From an uncultured Bacteroidota bacterium (GTDB lineage Bacteria; Bacteroidota; Bacteroidia; Bacteroidales; VadinHA17), in the NCBI GenBank assembly GCA_903824785.1, contig CAIJYD010000030.1, positions 1 through 64,000 of the forward strand: 64,000 nt of DNA. Direction: 5' to 3'. Positions 27,016-35,409 of the stretch are shown piece after piece (the first letter of the stretch is position 1; every line of letters begins with the position of its first letter). A program made the position numbers and the translations under genes. A model generated the notes under the pieces. That model was given only the letters and a program-made list of their open reading frames with translations, was not told where the DNA came from and did no database searches.

Positions 27016-27205
27016 CAGAGATTAGCTAAACATTATATATGCCATTATCAGGCGTAAAATGTTGTCCCATAAAACAAATTTACAATTTTAAATTCTACGT
27101 TGCCAATTTTTGTTACTATTAGAAACCTTTTAATAAATAGATTCTCTGCAAATGAATCGGCATTAAAATAATTTCATACAAGGCTATGTTAAATATCGAT
27201 ATGGA

Positions 27206-27817
27206 TTATTGTAGATGATTATTGAATTTATCTTTCAGCCAATTAGCCGGATTGTTAACAATATATTCCCTTATCCGATCCAATTCAGCATCGGTGCGGA
27301 TGATACGATCATGAAAACGTGTTTGCCATCCGAATTCATAACCATTTTCATTGCACCATCTGGTCGTTGCCGATTTAAATGAACCCACAATCGCCGAAAC
27401 CGTATTTTTACCCTGATTCCGAAAACGATAATGGGGTAGAGACAGGGCATGCCCTGTCTCTACGGTATTTACGGTATTAACCGAATTATCAATATGGATA
27501 TCATCCGGTTTATTAATTATAATAATTCCATGCACATGATTAGGCATGATAACGAATTGGTCCAATCCAACAAATGGAAAATGCGATGGAATTTCCAACC
27601 AGAATTTATGGGCCATTTTACCGGTTTCGGATAATGAAAGAGACAGGGCATGCCCTGCCTCTTTCAAATTTTCCGTCGATTCCGTTGTTGTCTCACCAAA
27701 ATATTTAACCCTGTGCGCTGTACAAATGGTTACAAAATAGGCGCCATTTTTATTGTAATCCCACCATGATGCACGAGCAGACGGGATTCGGTATTTATTC
27801 TGGAATTTATCGGACAA
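27206..27817 (-). CDS. REP-associated tyrosine transposase (RAYT, Y1/HUH family)
   Basis: A 203-residue single-strand DNA transposase. The HUH motif is MPNHVHGI (H94, H96) and the catalytic Tyr is probably Y185 (DRIREYIVNNP). The start region RASWWDYNKNGAYFVTICT is typical of the family. RAYTs mobilise or process REP palindromes. Two insert-like segments, both reading GHALSL (55-60 and 122-127), correspond exactly to two REP-like palindromes in the DNA and lengthen the protein relative to relatives. The frame stays open, and HUH and Tyr are intact, so the enzyme may still work. Confidence 0.85.
   Translation of the reverse strand: MSDKFQNKYRIPSARASWWDYNKNGAYFVTICTAHRVKYFGETTTESTENLKEAGHALSLSLSETGKMAHKFWLEIPSHFPFVGLDQFVIMPNHVHGIIIINKPDDIHIDNSVNTVNTVETGHALSLPHYRFRNQGKNTVSAIVGSFKSATTRWCNENGYEFGWQTRFHDRIIRTDAELDRIREYIVNNPANWLKDKFNNHLQ
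27436..27463. repeat. REP-like perfect palindrome inside the RAYT gene (copy 1)
   Basis: A 28-bp perfect palindrome with arms GTAGAGACAGGGCA and its complement, centred on GCATGC. Read in the gene frame it encodes the ETGHALSLP segment. Confidence 0.85.
27635..27666. repeat. REP-like palindrome inside the RAYT gene (copy 2)
   Basis: A 32-bp inverted repeat with one mismatch (27643/27658), sharing the core GAGACAGGGCATGCCCTG with copy 1. It encodes EAGHALSLS in the same reading frame. Confidence 0.85.
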
Positions 27818-28199
27818 TTTATTTGTGTTTTGAATGAATTGAATGTTTATTCCGGTACAATAAATGCAGATACAAATGCTGTCGAAAACAAATCAAATTC
27901 TCTTATAGAACCAGTTTTATGGCAAAATAAATTTAAAAATCCTCAAATGTTATTCTTAAAGATATTATTCCCCAATCGGTAATAAAACTTACTACGAAAA
28001 ATAAAAAAACAAATTCAAATTCACAATAGAATATATATCATTTCGTTTTTAATGGTCCCATAGCATCTGTTTTGCAAACGGAAAAAGGAGGTAATCATCT
28101 GCTGCAGGGTGCCAGATTGTTTCTTGGATGGGGGATTTAATATATATTTCCAGGAACAGTAATTTGTCAATTCAGCTAATTCAATATTAAAATTTCACG
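27818..28199. other. Intergenic region upstream of the RAYT and transglutaminase-like genes
   Basis: AT-rich, with no supported gene on either strand. It contains the second copy of the 11-mer TTTGCAAACGG (28071-28081). No clear promoter for the RAYT gene was found. Confidence 0.5.
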
Positions 28200-28232
28200 T
28201 TTGGTATTTGATAAAAAATTTTGGTAATTTTG
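28200..28232 (+). promoter_or_regulatory. Promoter of the transglutaminase-like/propeller gene
   Basis: TTTG at 28200-28203 and TAATTTTG at 28225-28232 are 21 bases apart, a good Bacteroidota promoter. It gives a leader of about 110 bases before the ATG at 28352, longer than usual, with short complementary segments GTGG/CCAC (28246-28276 region). Confidence 0.55.
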
Positions 28233-28351
28233 TAAATATGCAGTAAGTGGAAACTCTCCTTTCAGGAAAACCACGACAACCTTCTGAGTCAATTGTAATA
28301 TCTGACGAGTTGTAAGCTGTTCCGGAAATTGAAAAATTAATTCAGAATATT

Positions 28352-31012
28352 ATGAAACAATTTATTAAGTTAGTTTTAATCAGTCTGGCCACTCTTATCT
28401 TTAGTGGTACCAAAACCCTCTATGCGCAAACCTTTGAGGAGTATAAGAAACAGGAGGCCGAGAATTTCAGCAAATTCAAACAGGAGCAGTCAGATTACCT
28501 GAATAAAATGCGGAATGAGTATAAGGATTATGTAAATAAGCGGGATCAGGAATTCTCCGAATTTCTGAAAAAGGAATGGCGCGACTACAAGGTTTTTCAA
28601 GGTGAAGAGGTTCCTGAAAAACCAAAACCACTTACAATCCCTGAATTCAAGCCGAAGCCCGGAGTAGTTGTACCTGACAGTAAACTCATTCCTTCCAAAC
28701 CGATGCCTGCTGTGCCACCGGTAATAGTTCCAATACTTCTGCCCCAGCCACCTGTTCGAAAACCTGAAACGCCGGTGCAGAACGGGATCCCTGTAACACT
28801 GAACTTCTACGGAGTGCCTGTTTATTTCGAATGCGATCCTGCTTTTCAGACAGATGTTTCAGAACAGTCGGGAAGTGCAGAGATAGCACGCTACTGGGAA
28901 AAGGCCAGCTCATCGAATTATTCGAACCTCGTTGATAGACTGCTGAAACAAAAAGAACAAATGAATCTCAACGATTACAGCTATTATCTGCTCGTAAAAA
29001 AGTTTGCTGAATCGCTTTATACCGGCAATGAAACAGGCCAGACCCTGGCTGCGTGGTTTCTGATGGTAAGATCGGGTTATGGAGTACGACTGGCAACAGA
29101 GAATAAAACGATAGTTCTGTTGCTTCCATCCCGAAATACAATTTACGGTAAAAGCTTCCTTTCTGAAGAAGGCATGAAATATTATATCATGACAAAAACT
29201 GAGGGAAATCAGTTAACTACTTATGATAAAGACTACGCCGGTTCAAATCGCCCGATAGATTTCAATATCTCTTCGCCAATGGATCTGGGACGTAAAACTG
29301 CTACCAGAAACCTGAAATTCGAACATCTGGGAAAAACATACGATATAATAGTTACTTACGATCAGGGGCTGGTGAACCTTTACAAGGATTACCCGCAACT
29401 CGATATGGCTGTATATTTCAATGCTGTTGTTTCGCTTGAGGCAAAAGAATCAATAGCTGCCTCACTAAAACCAATCCTTACCGGAATGACTGATCAGCAA
29501 GCTGTAAATTTCCTTCTTGGTTTTGTGCAGCACTCCTTTGCATATAAAACAGACCCGGAACAGTTTGGCCGCGAGAAATTCTTTTTTGCTGAAGAGGTGT
29601 TCTTTTATCCCTATAGCGACTGCGAGGACAGGTCAGTACTGTTTTCCTATCTGGTTCGGGAGTTACTCGGGCTGAATGTTGTAGGACTGGAGTATCCTGA
29701 TCATATTGCTGCAGCAGTACAGTTCCCCGATTTAGTACCGGGAGATTATATTACTTTCCACGATGCCCGGTTTGTTGTTTCTGATCCTACATATATAGGA
29801 GCAAGTGCAGGAACCACAATGCCAAATTACATTGGAGTTTCACCCTCCATAATTACGATGGAGAATATCCGTGGTGCGGCAAACAACAGTTTTGTACAGT
29901 GGAATATTGCTGAAAAGGGAGGATGTTACCAGGGTAGTAACCTCACTAACCTTGTTAAACTAGGCGATGGATCGTCTGTTTTGACAGGCTATTACAGCGG
30001 AGAATCTAATTTTGCCGGAACGATATTACCCGGTTCAGCCAATGTGAATACCTGTTTTATTGGCAGGCTGACATCTGACGGTAAACCAAAATGGGTAAAA
30101 TCGCTTGCAGCCACCGGTAATTCTGTTGGCGTTTCTGCTGTTACAGGCAAGGATGGGAATATTTTTATTGCCGGCTCTTTCCGAGGAAAACTGACTGCCG
30201 GTGATGTTACCCTTACAACCCAGGGAGAAAAGGCCGATGCTTTTCTGGCTTCATATAATACTGAAGGAAACCTCAGATGGCTTAAAAAACTCAGTCTCGA
30301 CAGTATTCCTTCAGATGCCCCGATAGCTTTTTCTGCAACTTATACTGCCGATGGAAAACGGATGGGTGTGACACGCGCTGAATCTTTTGACGATTTCAGG
30401 GATTATGGTCTTTTTGCTGATGCAACAGGGAAATTAGTCTATAACGGAATCATGAACCGTGTGTTTGCCGGAACACCTTCATCGAAAACAGCAGGATTTG
30501 CCAGCATGGCTGCTGAAGCTTCTCCTGAACTTCTTAAAAAAGAGAATGATGTACTGCTTGCTAACGGAGTTGACAAAGGCATTGCCGGTCTCATTGCCGC
30601 AATTAATCTTATCGGGGTGGAAGGAGTGATACTTTCGGGTAAAAATACACAGTCGGCCCTCGATAAATATAACCCTGCCTTTAAGAAGAATAGCCCCAAC
30701 ATATATGCGAATCTTGGAAAAATCAACTTTGTTAAGAAGGCCAATGGAATCATTACCATTATGACTGAGAACGGAGATGATATTCAGATCGATAAAATAA
30801 AAGTTAAGAACAAAGCAAATATCAGCATAAGCACAATGCCTGCCGGAAATCTTCAATTCGATGTTTTATCGGGTATTAAAGTGGGAAAAATGGTTGTCTG
30901 GTACGATCTTAACTTTATTCGTTTATTCAGTGCAGACGGTAATCTTTTGTTTGATTACGACAAAGACCATTCACAGCAAAAGGTGAATGTTAATAAGGAT
31001 ATTCTGAATTAA
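28352..31012 (+). CDS. Exported coiled-coil / transglutaminase-like / beta-propeller protein
   Basis: An 886-residue exported protein (signal ending TLYAQ at 26). Residues 27-82 form a charged coiled coil of short repeats (FEEYKKQEAENF, FKQEQSDYL, MRNEYKDYV), then a Pro-rich linker to about 145. A transglutaminase/cysteine-peptidase-like core spans about 370-490 with Cys 424 (YSDCEDRS), His 451 (PDHIAAAV) and Asp 478 (SDPTYIGA) as a plausible triad. From about 520 there are propeller-type repeats (FIGRLTSDGKPKWVKSL, FLASYNTEGNLRWLKKL). Possibly a periplasmic or surface peptidoglycan- or protein-processing enzyme; substrate unknown. Monocistronic by spacing. Confidence 0.75.
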   Translation: MKQFIKLVLISLATLIFSGTKTLYAQTFEEYKKQEAENFSKFKQEQSDYLNKMRNEYKDYVNKRDQEFSEFLKKEWRDYKVFQGEEVPEKPKPLTIPEFKPKPGVVVPDSKLIPSKPMPAVPPVIVPILLPQPPVRKPETPVQNGIPVTLNFYGVPVYFECDPAFQTDVSEQSGSAEIARYWEKASSSNYSNLVDRLLKQKEQMNLNDYSYYLLVKKFAESLYTGNETGQTLAAWFLMVRSGYGVRLATENKTIVLLLPSRNTIYGKSFLSEEGMKYYIMTKTEGNQLTTYDKDYAGSNRPIDFNISSPMDLGRKTATRNLKFEHLGKTYDIIVTYDQGLVNLYKDYPQLDMAVYFNAVVSLEAKESIAASLKPILTGMTDQQAVNFLLGFVQHSFAYKTDPEQFGREKFFFAEEVFFYPYSDCEDRSVLFSYLVRELLGLNVVGLEYPDHIAAAVQFPDLVPGDYITFHDARFVVSDPTYIGASAGTTMPNYIGVSPSIITMENIRGAANNSFVQWNIAEKGGCYQGSNLTNLVKLGDGSSVLTGYYSGESNFAGTILPGSANVNTCFIGRLTSDGKPKWVKSLAATGNSVGVSAVTGKDGNIFIAGSFRGKLTAGDVTLTTQGEKADAFLASYNTEGNLRWLKKLSLDSIPSDAPIAFSATYTADGKRMGVTRAESFDDFRDYGLFADATGKLVYNGIMNRVFAGTPSSKTAGFASMAAEASPELLKKENDVLLANGVDKGIAGLIAAINLIGVEGVILSGKNTQSALDKYNPAFKKNSPNIYANLGKINFVKKANGIITIMTENGDDIQIDKIKVKNKANISISTMPAGNLQFDVLSGIKVGKMVVWYDLNFIRLFSADGNLLFDYDKDHSQQKVNVNKDILN

Positions 31013-31107
31013 ACTGTTAATCTGATACCATAAGATTGCAGGCAATTGAAGTTGGAATACTATCGCGTTTTACATTAAAGTTATAGGATGAATTTGCAAT
31101 AATGTAT

Positions 31108-31424
31108 TTATCTTAATTTTAATTCTATACCGGTACGTATAATTTCAACTGCAAATGGATTATTTGAAATTAAATCCTGTTTTGAAATCGGATGGGGTTC
31201 AATCCGGGTATCAATTTTAGATGCCAGCACCATTAATCTGACTTGTGTGTCAAACTTATCAACATCTAACAAATTGTCTATCACCAAAGTAACATCTATA
31301 TCACTATCTGATCGTTGTCTGTTTGATGCATAAGAACCAAATAGATATCAGAGATTAATCCTGGTTCCTGTTCAGATACATAATCAAGATACTTTTTTAT
31401 CGTTCGACTAAGCTCTTTATCCAT
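31108..31424 (-). pseudogene. MNT-type nucleotidyltransferase (antitoxin-like), frameshifted
   Basis: The minus strand from the ATG at 31424 reads MDKELSRTIKKYLDYVSEQ and on to LISDIY, then shifts frame near 31346-31350. The second frame reads LFGSYASNRQRSDSDID, the GS-x10-DxD motif of a minimal nucleotidyltransferase, and ends at a TAA at 31108. Restoring one copy of a CTAT tandem (a 4-base deletion) rejoins the two parts into about 106 residues, the normal family length. The start overlaps the end of the HEPN remnant by 28 bases, the usual HEPN-MNT arrangement. MNT proteins AMPylate and silence the HEPN RNase toxin. Confidence 0.75.
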
Positions 31425-31672
31425 AATCTATTCGTTTTAAGCTTTTCAATCCAGACAGAAGAGAATTCATGGGTATAGGTTTTTTGAAAACTCATTTTAT
31501 AGTCATCGTATCTTACGTTAATATTAAAAGCAGTTACAGTTGCAAAAAACAATTTTTGATCCTCGTTCAAAGCCAGATTACACCTCTCAGCTAATCTGAG
31601 TAAATTATGAATATATGGAGGAAAATCGCTATTTATCCTGACAAATAAAGGTTGCCGGAATTGAAATCGCAA
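31397..31672 (-). pseudogene. HEPN-domain protein remnant (toxin-like), 5' truncated
   Basis: About 91 codons match the C-terminal two thirds of a HEPN-domain protein: FPPYIHNLLRLAERCNL, then FNINVRYDDYKMSF and FSSVWIEKLKTNRLWIKSL. The first ~40 residues expected in the family are missing, and no ATG precedes the matching part; the only start is TTG at 31672. The sequence just upstream (31673-31723) shows no HEPN coding in any frame. With the frameshifted partner this is a dead HEPN-MNT toxin-antitoxin pair. Confidence 0.7.
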
Positions 31673-31723
31673 TTAGCCATAACCAGCAAAACGCTAACCT
31701 GAAATGCAATAAAGTTTCATTGA

Positions 31724-32368
31724 TCACCTGTACCCCACAATGGAAAGAAATCCTTCTCCAAGAAACTGAATAGCCGGCCAGATTGGAAGGAAGTTGATTT
31801 TTGTAACAGAAGTGGCTATTATAAGTCCGAATAGCAGAAATGACCCGTATTTATATAGTGCGTCGTACACAGCTGGAAACCTCCTTAATTGATAGAATAA
31901 CAGGTGCGAACCGTCAAGAGGAGGGAGGGGAATCAGGTTAAAAATAAAGAGCCCCCAGTTTATATAAATGGCATAATGCAGAATTTCAAAAGTCAACCTC
32001 ATAGGCGAACTCTGATCAGCTGAATAAGATGAGGCGAGGAGTGAAAAAACAGCCGAAAGTACCATTGCTATTACTGCATTCGACAATGGACCTGCCAATG
32101 CAATTTTTATTACATCTGCTTTCGGATTACGCAGATTGCGTTCATTGAACTGAACCGGCTTTGCCCAGCCGAATCCCGCTATGATAAGCATAATAAACCC
32201 AAGAGGATCGATATGTTTCAAAGGATTCAGAGTAACCCTTCCCTGGTCTTTACTTGTTGAATCACCGCACAAATGAGCAACCCAGGCATGACAGAATTCA
32301 TGTACCGTTAATCCCAGAATAATACCCGGAAGAAATATCAGGATTCGGGTCAGGTTAAAGTTTTCCAT
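31724..32368 (-). CDS. Site-2 protease-family metalloprotease (M50)
   Basis: A 214-residue polytopic membrane zinc protease. The HExxH motif is HEFCH (H23, E24, H27) in the first helix and the third metal ligand is D152 in NLIPLPPLDGSH. A conserved LAGPLSNAV segment near 91-99 lies between them. This is the short, PDZ-less class resembling YwhC/Rip-type proteins, which cleave membrane-embedded substrates; the substrate is unknown. Its start overlaps the end of the upstream lipoprotein gene by 14 bases, so the two are cotranscribed. Confidence 0.85.
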   Translation of the reverse strand: MENFNLTRILIFLPGIILGLTVHEFCHAWVAHLCGDSTSKDQGRVTLNPLKHIDPLGFIMLIIAGFGWAKPVQFNERNLRNPKADVIKIALAGPLSNAVIAMVLSAVFSLLASSYSADQSSPMRLTFEILHYAIYINWGLFIFNLIPLPPLDGSHLLFYQLRRFPAVYDALYKYGSFLLFGLIIATSVTKINFLPIWPAIQFLGEGFLSIVGYR

Positions 32369-33155
32369 CCTGCCTCTTGTTAACAGGTTTGTAAAAGTCG
32401 TTTTCTGTCAGATTGCATTTTTTTATTACATCCAAAGCATATTCCGCTCCAGAAAAATCTTTATTCATATTATTGGTTCCGACAGTAAACTTCACTCCTG
32501 CTTTCTTTGCACGGGCAATAAACGCAACTGATGGAATCCTATACCTGTTGTTTATCTCTATGGCAATATTGTTGTCCTTGGCGGCTTTTATTACTTTGTC
32601 CATCCTCTCTTCAGTCCAGAAAGAATCGTACCTGGCTGACATCTGTTCAGGAAGAAAAGTGGGATTGACATAGATATTTATCGGTTCGCTACTCAGGATT
32701 TTTACAATGGTATTCACAAGATAATCCATAAATTCTTCCTCATTTTCAATCCATGTCTCCTCCTTAATCCATATACGGTTTCTTCTTCCTTTAGCGTCGG
32801 TAAAAGTCATGCCGTCGGTAAAAACATAGTCAAACTTACTCATCGATTCCTTTGAGAAAATATTCAGCCATTCTCTCCCTTCAGCCTGCATTCCAATGTA
32901 GAACTGCGGATAAGGTTTAAGAGTTAGTAATACAGAATCGATCTGGCTGTCGTTATGAACAGGAAATCCCAATCCGCAGTTTACCACAACCCCATATCTT
33001 ATATTTTCCTTTTCAGATTTCAGAACGGCATCTTCAATGGTGAAGCCGCCTTTAATATGTATATGAAGGTCTGTAACCTGAAAATCTTTGCTTCTATTGC
33101 AACTTAACAGGAGTGATGCCAGCAGTACTACGGTTATAATTGAGCTCTTATTCAT
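32355..33155 (-). CDS. PHP/amidohydrolase-like lipoprotein
   Basis: A 266-residue lipoprotein (lipobox LLSC, Cys 19). The mature domain begins VTDLHIHIKGGFT, a metal-binding DLHIH as in PHP or metal-dependent hydrolase folds, and later shows YVFTDGMTF, AIEINNRYRIPS and KFTVGTNNM, consistent with a TIM-barrel phosphoesterase/amidohydrolase. Substrate unknown. It lies directly upstream of, and overlaps, the M50 protease gene. Confidence 0.75.
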   Translation of the reverse strand: MNKSSIITVVLLASLLLSCNRSKDFQVTDLHIHIKGGFTIEDAVLKSEKENIRYGVVVNCGLGFPVHNDSQIDSVLLTLKPYPQFYIGMQAEGREWLNIFSKESMSKFDYVFTDGMTFTDAKGRRNRIWIKEETWIENEEEFMDYLVNTIVKILSSEPINIYVNPTFLPEQMSARYDSFWTEERMDKVIKAAKDNNIAIEINNRYRIPSVAFIARAKKAGVKFTVGTNNMNKDFSGAEYALDVIKKCNLTENDFYKPVNKRQDGKL

Positions 33156-33294
33156 CTTTTATATTAATATTTTTTTGAAAATTCATCTTTACACAGTGAG
33201 GAATCACGACCCTGTGTAATGGCCGCAAATCTAACAAATAAGCTCTTCAGTAACAATATTCCTGAACTAATAATTTGCCTTGATAAAGTTGCAA

Positions 33295-34383
33295 TTATCT
33301 GATCCCTGTCTTTCGCCCCGTGAATCCAAGTTCTTTGTCAAGAAATAAATATGCAGCCTCGCGCACCTCTGACGGAAAATCGTGAGGTGCATCCGGATTA
33401 TTCATCACAATATTACCTGATGCATTCAGTAAACTGTAAACTGTTTTTGCGGCATTTACACAATCATACACTCCTGATATTTCAAAGTTTGCGTCTTTCA
33501 AAGGAGCATTTATGAATAGCGGCCTTGGTGCTATTGCTTCTAAAATATCAGGAAAATCGAAAGGCATTTTTGCCGGGCTCTTTTCATAAACAGTTGCTAT
33601 CCTTGGCATATATCCTTTATGGCTCCACCCTGTCAGATCGCCGCCACAGTATTTATAAAATGAATTGAATCCGCAGCTGGTTACGACAGCTTTGATCCGT
33701 TTATCAAAAACTGCAAGGAAAAGAGAATTGTGCCCGCCCAGAGAATGACCAATGCAGCCAATACGCTCCGGATCAACTTCAGGCAATGACTGTAAAAGAT
33801 CAACAGCAGCCATGTGATTCCAGATTCCTTTCATGGTAGCGCTCAGATAGCCATTGGCATAGGGATCAAAACTATACTCTCCAAAGTTCAGATAATCAGG
33901 AGCGAGTGTAACATAACCTCGTTTTGCAAGCTCCAGGGCATAATTTAAATTTGGACTGCCGCCTGTTCCTGCCGGCTCGCCCTTGCCGATGGAAGTTGTC
34001 TGGTGGAGGCAAAGTATTGCAGGAACGGCTCCTTTAAGATCGGCAGGTATCAGTAAAAAGGCCGGCAAACGATCGTTTTTTTCAGTTAAAAAGGAAATTT
34101 TAATACGTCGGACACCGTCAATCAGAGTCTCGTCAATAATCTTCATTTCGGGCGCGACTTTCTTTGAAGCATCAGGGAAAGGCCCCATTACCAGTTGAAG
34201 ATTAACAAGGATCTGGCTTCTGCGATTTTCCCACTCTCCTGGCGTTTTGATAGTTTTCGCATTTCCGGATGCATCTTTGTAATAAAGAGGATTTAGCTTT
34301 GCACCGGTTGGCTGGCAATAAGCTGATTCTGACAAGGAAAGAATCAGAATAAAAACAATGAAAAAATTAAAGTTCCTGCGCAT
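33295..34383 (-). CDS. Exported alpha/beta hydrolase (acetyl-xylan-esterase-like)
   Basis: A 362-residue secreted hydrolase (signal to about SAYCQ). The nucleophile elbow is IGHSLGGH (Ser 214), the acid probably lies in INAPLKDANFE near 291, and the His in NPDAPHDFP near 338. LCLHQTT at about 124 forms the oxyanion side, and APDYLNFGEYSFDPY resembles the AXE1/dienelactone-hydrolase group. Probably removes acyl groups from carbohydrates or similar esters in the periplasm. It stands alone between two minus-strand genes. Confidence 0.8.
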   Translation of the reverse strand: MRRNFNFFIVFILILSLSESAYCQPTGAKLNPLYYKDASGNAKTIKTPGEWENRRSQILVNLQLVMGPFPDASKKVAPEMKIIDETLIDGVRRIKISFLTEKNDRLPAFLLIPADLKGAVPAILCLHQTTSIGKGEPAGTGGSPNLNYALELAKRGYVTLAPDYLNFGEYSFDPYANGYLSATMKGIWNHMAAVDLLQSLPEVDPERIGCIGHSLGGHNSLFLAVFDKRIKAVVTSCGFNSFYKYCGGDLTGWSHKGYMPRIATVYEKSPAKMPFDFPDILEAIAPRPLFINAPLKDANFEISGVYDCVNAAKTVYSLLNASGNIVMNNPDAPHDFPSEVREAAYLFLDKELGFTGRKTGIR

Positions 34384-34439
34384 AATTATTCTTATAACTT
34401 TTTTTTAAATAAATCTTAACGGGACCGGCAGAAACTACA

Positions 34440-35234
34440 TCAGGATTTTTTCAAAACAACTTTTGTAAGCTCACCGATTATTTGTTCCGACCCGGCCATA
34501 ACTGCAAAATTCCTCTCAGTAACACCATCATTCAGTAAAAACTGAAGATCACTGCCATTAATATCTTTGATAACACCTCCTGCCTCTGAAATAATAAGTC
34601 CAAGACCAGAAATATCCCAGATTTTTGTAAACAGATTAACAACTCCGCCAAACTTCCCTTCTGCAACGTAAAGGAAATCAACAAGGGAATTTGTGCAACG
34701 TATGTTCCTCGAGGCTTTTACAAGATTCTTGTAAATACCGATACTCTCATTCAGAACAGGTTCATTATCAGTAAAATCGACCGAGAAAGAGATAAGTGAA
34801 TTCTTTAATTCAATGTTTCCTTTCATCTTTATTTGTACTCCGTTTTTAAAAACACCTTTTCCCTTCTCAGCAAAGTATAGCTGATTCTGAACCGGCAGAT
34901 AGGCACCTCCCATAATTGGCACACTGTTTTGTAATAGCGTTATCAAAACTCCAAACCATGGAACAGCCGATGCAAAATTAGATGTTCCGTCAAGCGGATC
35001 AATAACCCAGGTGTATTCTGAATTTTTATTGGTGAATCCACTCTCTTCCGAGATAATGTTGTGGGAAGGAAACTTATCAGAAATTAACCGGGATATGAGA
35101 GAATCACTTTTAAGGTCGGCTTTGGTAACGATATTGCTTTGCGACTCTTTAATACTGAAATCAAGAGGCTGTCCAAAGTATTTCAACAACTCGTCTCCTG
35201 CGGTTTTTAGTGCTGTATGTATTGTTTGTTTCAT
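34440..35234 (-). CDS. suhB: Inositol monophosphatase-family phosphatase
   Basis: A 264-residue Mg-dependent phosphatase. Metal-binding motifs are the EESG at 63-66, WVIDPLDGTSNF at 76-87 and the third-site WDISG segment near 212-216 followed by EAGG. This family includes SuhB (inositol-1-phosphatase, also a ribosome/transcription factor in E. coli) and CysQ (3'-phosphoadenosine 5'-phosphate phosphatase). The WVIDPLDGTSNF form fits inositol-phosphatase-like members better, but CysQ cannot be ruled out. Confidence 0.8.
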   Translation of the reverse strand: MKQTIHTALKTAGDELLKYFGQPLDFSIKESQSNIVTKADLKSDSLISRLISDKFPSHNIISEESGFTNKNSEYTWVIDPLDGTSNFASAVPWFGVLITLLQNSVPIMGGAYLPVQNQLYFAEKGKGVFKNGVQIKMKGNIELKNSLISFSVDFTDNEPVLNESIGIYKNLVKASRNIRCTNSLVDFLYVAEGKFGGVVNLFTKIWDISGLGLIISEAGGVIKDINGSDLQFLLNDGVTERNFAVMAGSEQIIGELTKVVLKKS

Positions 35235-35409
35235 AGTGAGGTGCTTAAATCAGACCTGTAAATATAAGGAATGGTTATTATTGTTTTTGACAAAGGTTCC
35301 TTTGAATAGTATTGCAATATAATTAAATTTCAGATAAGGAATCTTTGAATCACCATTTCCATCTTTCATTTCTCCTAAAAATCGCTTACGTTTACAAAAA
35401 GAAAAAAAT

